This document shows positions 7,555 to 10,251 of a DNA stretch of 10,251 bases, one piece after another; within the stretch, counting starts at the first letter, position 1, and each line of letters starts with the position of its first letter. Under the pieces are notes generated by a model. That model saw only the letters and a program-made list of their open reading frames with translations, was not told where the DNA came from and did no database searches. Position numbers and translations under genes: made by a program. The stretch covers positions 1 through 10,251 of the forward strand of contig CAIVZW010000541.1 of NCBI GenBank assembly GCA_903910495.1. Direction: 5' to 3'. This DNA is from an uncultured beta proteobacterium (lineage in GTDB: Bacteria; Pseudomonadota; Gammaproteobacteria; Burkholderiales; Rhodocyclaceae).

Positions 7555-9018
7555 TCAACATGGCTGAACAAAGCTCTTCATGCAGCACAAAGCCGCTTGT
7601 ACCAGTAGCCCGGCTCTTTCCTGCGTGGCTGCCTCGGCATAGCAGCGCAGTTCTGGCGCATTACCCGAGGGGCGGAAATGCAAGATTTCGTTATTCTCAA
7701 GAAATATGCGCAGACCATCGGTTTGATCCAGTCCGATGGGTTTCCCGCACAAGCCATTCAGTAGTTCGCTAACGGCGGTGGGGGCTGAAGCAAGATTCAA
7801 CAGAATTTTGCGGCTCGTTTCAGTCGGGAAGTTCTGCAGGCGGTCACTCGCCGTAAAACGCGCTGGCAAGTTTTTGGGCAATTCGGAAACCTTGCCCCTT
7901 TTCTCTTGCGCCATAGACAGCAGACAGAGGATGGGCAGCACCGCATCCCGCGTCAGCAATGGCGCCAGCACCTGGCCATTTTTCTCAATAAGCGACCCGA
8001 CAAGAAAGCCACCATTGGGCTCAAATCCGACGATATTCTGCGCACCGGATTCAATCAGGCCTTCGATGGCCTCGATTACATAAGGTGACCCGATGCGAGT
8101 TCTGGTTACTTGCGTGAACGAGCCGCATAACTCCACCGCCGTGTTACAGCTCACTGTTGTGGCAACAGCCTGTGCCCCGAGATATTGCGCACACAGGAGA
8201 CCGGCGATGTCGCCCCTGAACCAGGTACCGTTTTCATCACCCAGCAACGGCCGATCGGCGTCGCCATCGGTAGAAAAAATCGCATCAAAAACATGCTGAA
8301 CCGCCCAGTGTCGCGCTTGTTGGACATCAGCCTCACTTACCGCTTCGGTATCAATGGGGACGAATTCATCTGTACGTCCCAGGCTGATGACTTGTGCACC
8401 CAGCCGTTCGAGAATCTCCCGCAACAAATCCCGTGCCACGCTGGAGTGTTCGTAGAAGCCGAGTTTCATGCCCACCAGGCATTGTGACGGGAAGAATTGA
8501 AGATAGCGCTCGATGTAGTTCTGATAGGCGCTCCGATTGACTTCCGGCAGGGTCATCGCCAGCCCCTCTTCGGGGATCCTGACGACCGCATCGCGGATAC
8601 TGGCTTCATCCGCCTTGGTGATCTCGCCGGCCATTCCGTAGAACTTGATTCCATTGCGATCGAAAGGAATGTGGCTGCCGGTGACCATTATGGCCGGCAG
8701 GCCCTGTGACTGCGCGTAATAGGCGAGTGCCGGTGTAGGAATGGCGCCACAAAAATCGATACTCAGTCCGGCATGCCGGATCGCCGCCGCACAAGCCGCG
8801 GCAATTTCCGGGCTGCTCGGACGCAGATCCATGGCCAGCGCAACACGTCCGGAGGTTGCCGAGATTGTTTTCAGGAAGGCTGTGGTATAGGCAAAACAAA
8901 GCTCGTTGCTCATCTCGGTCACGAGACCCCGCGCTCCGCTGGTTCCGAAACGTACGCCACTGGCATCCATTAATTCCTGAATGCGCACATTCCCTGCCGA
9001 ATGTTTCTTGCGGCTCAT
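7555..9018 (-). CDS. manB: Phosphomannomutase (alpha-D-phosphohexomutase family)
   Basis: A 487-residue mutase interconverting mannose-6-phosphate and mannose-1-phosphate, the first committed step towards GDP-mannose and GDP-fucose. Visible elements are FGTSGARG (24-31), the phosphoserine loop TGSHIP (Ser115), the metal-binding loop DGDADR (251-256) and the phosphate-binding loop RPSGNAPELR (449-458). The sugar-recognition loop reads FEPNGG (332-337) rather than the usual GExSGH, which marks a capsule/O-antigen subgroup. The start is uncertain. I use ATG at 9018. TTG at 9024, GTG at 8988 and ATG at 8970 are also possible. The last has AGGA five bases ahead, and relatives commonly begin only a few residues before the ELM..SGV.FGTSGARG block. 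The gene sits between gmd and fcl but is insulated from both by palindromic repeats. Phosphoglucomutase activity is a minor alternative. Confidence 0.92.
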   Translation of the reverse strand: MSRKKHSAGNVRIQELMDASGVRFGTSGARGLVTEMSNELCFAYTTAFLKTISATSGRVALAMDLRPSSPEIAAACAAAIRHAGLSIDFCGAIPTPALAYYAQSQGLPAIMVTGSHIPFDRNGIKFYGMAGEITKADEASIRDAVVRIPEEGLAMTLPEVNRSAYQNYIERYLQFFPSQCLVGMKLGFYEHSSVARDLLREILERLGAQVISLGRTDEFVPIDTEAVSEADVQQARHWAVQHVFDAIFSTDGDADRPLLGDENGTWFRGDIAGLLCAQYLGAQAVATTVSCNTAVELCGSFTQVTRTRIGSPYVIEAIEGLIESGAQNIVGFEPNGGFLVGSLIEKNGQVLAPLLTRDAVLPILCLLSMAQEKRGKVSELPKNLPARFTASDRLQNFPTETSRKILLNLASAPTAVSELLNGLCGKPIGLDQTDGLRIFLENNEILHFRPSGNAPELRCYAEAATQERAGLLVQAALCCMKSFVQPC

Positions 9019-9059
9019 TTTCAACTTTAATTAACCCAGATTATCCATTAGCTCAAAAC

Positions 9060-9118
9060 CCGTTCGCCCTGAGCCTGTCGAAGGGCCGTTCATGGTTCGA
9101 CAGGCTCACCACGAACGG
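9060..9118. repeat. Long imperfect inverted repeat with GAGCCTGTCGAA core (REP-type)
   Basis: The left arm at 9060-9082 and right arm at 9096-9118 are 23 bases each and pair at 20 of 23 positions. The three mismatches are contiguous (9067-9069 against 9109-9111), and a 13-base loop separates the arms. The core GAGCCTGTCGAA/TTCGACAGGCTC is a very common intergenic palindrome in proteobacteria. In transcripts of this strand it would form a strong hairpin about 40 bases upstream of the pmm start. There is no T-tract after it, so it is not a canonical intrinsic terminator. Confidence 0.85.
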
Positions 9119-9164
9119 ATTTTTGCTCCAGATTTTGCCCACTGGATATTCAGGGATTAATCCT

Positions 9165-9220
9165 GTGGGTCGGCCTTCAGGCCGACTTTACTGGGTGTCG
9201 GGCTGAAGCCCGACCTACAG
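9165..9220. repeat. REP/BIME-like palindromic repeat, copy B (between gmd and pmm)
   Basis: Two adjacent perfect hairpins are present: GTCGGCCTTCAGGCCGAC (9169-9186) and GTCGGGCTGAAGCCCGAC (9197-9214), with a 10-base spacer. The copy begins 14 bases past the gmd stop. Its first 22 bases are the exact reverse complement of 7504-7525 in copy A, so the two copies face each other across pmm. Confidence 0.78.
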
Positions 9221-9233
9221 CTTTCGTAAATGC

Positions 9234-10251
9234 TTACTCGTGGTAATCGAAAGTAGCGTAGCCGTGCTTCTTGACGAGTTCGTCACGCTCGGCACTCTTG
9301 AGGTCTTCGCGCACCATTTCCGAGACGAGTTCATCGAAGGTTATCTTTGGCGACCAGCCCAGTTTTTCTTTCGCCTTGGTCGGGTCGCCAAGCAGGGTTT
9401 CAACTTCGGTCGGGCGGAAGTAGCGGGGATCAACCTTGACGATGACCTTGCCATTCTGGTTGGTGCCGGTTTCTTCAACTCCTTTGCCTTGCCAGGTGAT
9501 TGTGATGCCGAGTTCTTTGGCCGCTGCATTGACGAAATCACGGACGCTGTATTGCACCCCCGTGGCGATGACGAAGTCTTCGGGTTTGTCGTGCTGAAGC
9601 ATCAGCCATTGGGCTTCAACATAGTCGCGGGCATGACCCCAGTCGCGCAGGGAGTCCATGTTGCCGAGATAGAGACAGTCCTGCAGATTGAGCTTGATGC
9701 GCGCCAGGGCGCGGGTGATCTTGCGGGTGACGAAGGTTTCGCCGCGCAACGGGCTTTCGTGGTTGAAGAGGATGCCGTTACAGGCAAAGAGACCGTAGGC
9801 CTCGCGGTAGTTGACGGTGATCCAGTAGCCGTAGAGTTTGGCGACGGCGTAGGGGCTGCGCGGGTAGAAGGGGGTGGTTTCCTTCTGGGGGGTTTCCTGA
9901 ACCAGGCCGTAAAGTTCAGAGGTGCTGGCCTGGTAGAAACGGGTTTTCTTTTCCAAGCCGAGGATGCGGATGGCCTCGAGAATTCGCAGAGTGCCCAGGC
10001 CATCGGCGTTGGCCGTGTATTCGGGGGTTTCAAAGCTGACCGCCACATGGCTCATGGCGGCCAAGTTGTAGATCTCGTCGGGCTGGACCTGCTGGATGAT
10101 GCGGATAAGGTTGGTGGAATCCGTCAGGTCGCCGTGGTGCAGGATGAACTTCCGGTTATCGACGTGCGGATCCTGATACAGATGGTCGATACGGTCGGTA
10201 TTGAAGAGCGAGCTACGGCGCTTGATGCCATGCACGACATAGCCCTTCTTG
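9234..10251 (-). CDS. gmd: GDP-mannose 4,6-dehydratase (5' end outside window)
   Basis: The visible part is 338 residues of an NADP-dependent extended SDR enzyme that turns GDP-D-mannose into GDP-4-keto-6-deoxy-D-mannose. The first visible residues are [14 protein letters not shown], matching family positions starting near residue 23. About 22 N-terminal residues, including the GxxGxxG nucleotide motif, are therefore off the window edge, and the GTG at 10235 is an internal valine. The catalytic residues are seen in STSELYG (Thr and Glu at E. coli-like positions 132 and 134) and [12 protein letters not shown] (Tyr156, Lys160). [16 protein letters not shown] is the family substrate and tetramer loop. 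It ends at TAA 9236-9234 after a FDYHE tail. It feeds fcl two genes downstream. The same intermediate can also lead to GDP-rhamnose or GDP-perosamine, but fcl in the same run points to GDP-fucose. Confidence 0.97.
   Translation of the reverse strand, partial: KKGYVVHGIKRRSSLFNTDRIDHLYQDPHVDNRKFILHHGDLTDSTNLIRIIQQVQPDEIYNLAAMSHVAVSFETPEYTANADGLGTLRILEAIRILGLEKKTRFYQASTSELYGLVQETPQKETTPFYPRSPYAVAKLYGYWITVNYREAYGLFACNGILFNHESPLRGETFVTRKITRALARIKLNLQDCLYLGNMDSLRDWGHARDYVEAQWLMLQHDKPEDFVIATGVQYSVRDFVNAAAKELGITITWQGKGVEETGTNQNGKVIVKVDPRYFRPTEVETLLGDPTKAKEKLGWSPKITFDELVSEMVREDLKSAERDELVKKHGYATFDYHE

Noticed and set aside
9040..9045. GATAAT on the minus strand as a -10 box for pmm
   Set aside because: No acceptable -35 element lies 16-18 bases upstream. 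The region there is the REP palindrome.
9060..9118. Rho-independent terminator after gmd
   Set aside because: The hairpin is strong but no run of T follows it on the minus strand, and the family is a dispersed repeat.
7504..9186. Repeated 22-base sequence as a CRISPR or transposon end
   Set aside because: There are only two copies, each palindromic and in opposite orientation, with no spacer array. The segment encodes no transposase and I saw no target-site duplication.
8856..9206. Plus-strand open frame containing FALSLSKG and FDRLTTNGF
   Set aside because: The second half is simply a translation of the REP palindrome, a well-known source of false proteins, and the first half is antisense to pmm.

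Overview
The window is one face of a surface-glycan biosynthesis locus. Every recognisable gene lies on the minus strand, so the locus reads from position 10251 down to 1. GC content is moderate. The intergenic repeats are of the REP type, including the widespread GAGCCTGTCGAA palindrome and GTCGGCCTGAAGGCCGAC-type hairpins. Together with the protein sequences this suggests a proteobacterium, perhaps a betaproteobacterium of the Rhodocyclales sort. That placement is inference, and I would not go below phylum with confidence.

Transcription order is gmd (5' end outside the window), a phosphomannomutase, fcl, an ABC exporter/flippase, a PseC-type aminotransferase, a SAM methyltransferase, an aldo/keto reductase, and a long open frame joining a PseF/SpsF-type cytidylyltransferase to a class III (HemL-like) aminotransferase. 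That last frame runs off the window at position 1. No stretch above 300 bases lacks a gene. The non-coding pieces are the gmd-pmm gap (about 215 bases, full of palindromes), the pmm-fcl gap (about 109 bases, palindromic), a 28-base gap before the ABC gene and a 90-base gap before pseC.

Region 1 (6462-10251) supplies GDP-L-fucose. The mutase makes mannose-1-phosphate, Gmd dehydrates GDP-mannose, and Fcl epimerises and reduces the product. The GDP-mannose pyrophosphorylase needed between mutase and Gmd is not in the window. Region 2 (4664-6433) is a half-size ABC exporter of the kind that flips lipid-linked oligosaccharides (PglK-like). Region 3 (1-4573) is a tightly packed four-cistron unit with gaps or overlaps of only a few bases. 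It looks like part of a pathway to a CMP-activated amino sugar, most simply a pseudaminic-acid-like nonulosonic acid with extra tailoring. PseB, PseG, PseH and PseI are not visible here.

The most interesting item is the cytidylyltransferase-aminotransferase open frame. The two domains are joined in frame with no stop. The join codes for a near-ideal Shine-Dalgarno sequence placed just before an internal ATG where the aminotransferase domain begins. One locus could therefore yield both a fused and a free aminotransferase. Second in interest is the pmm gene, bracketed by two oppositely oriented copies of a palindromic repeat.
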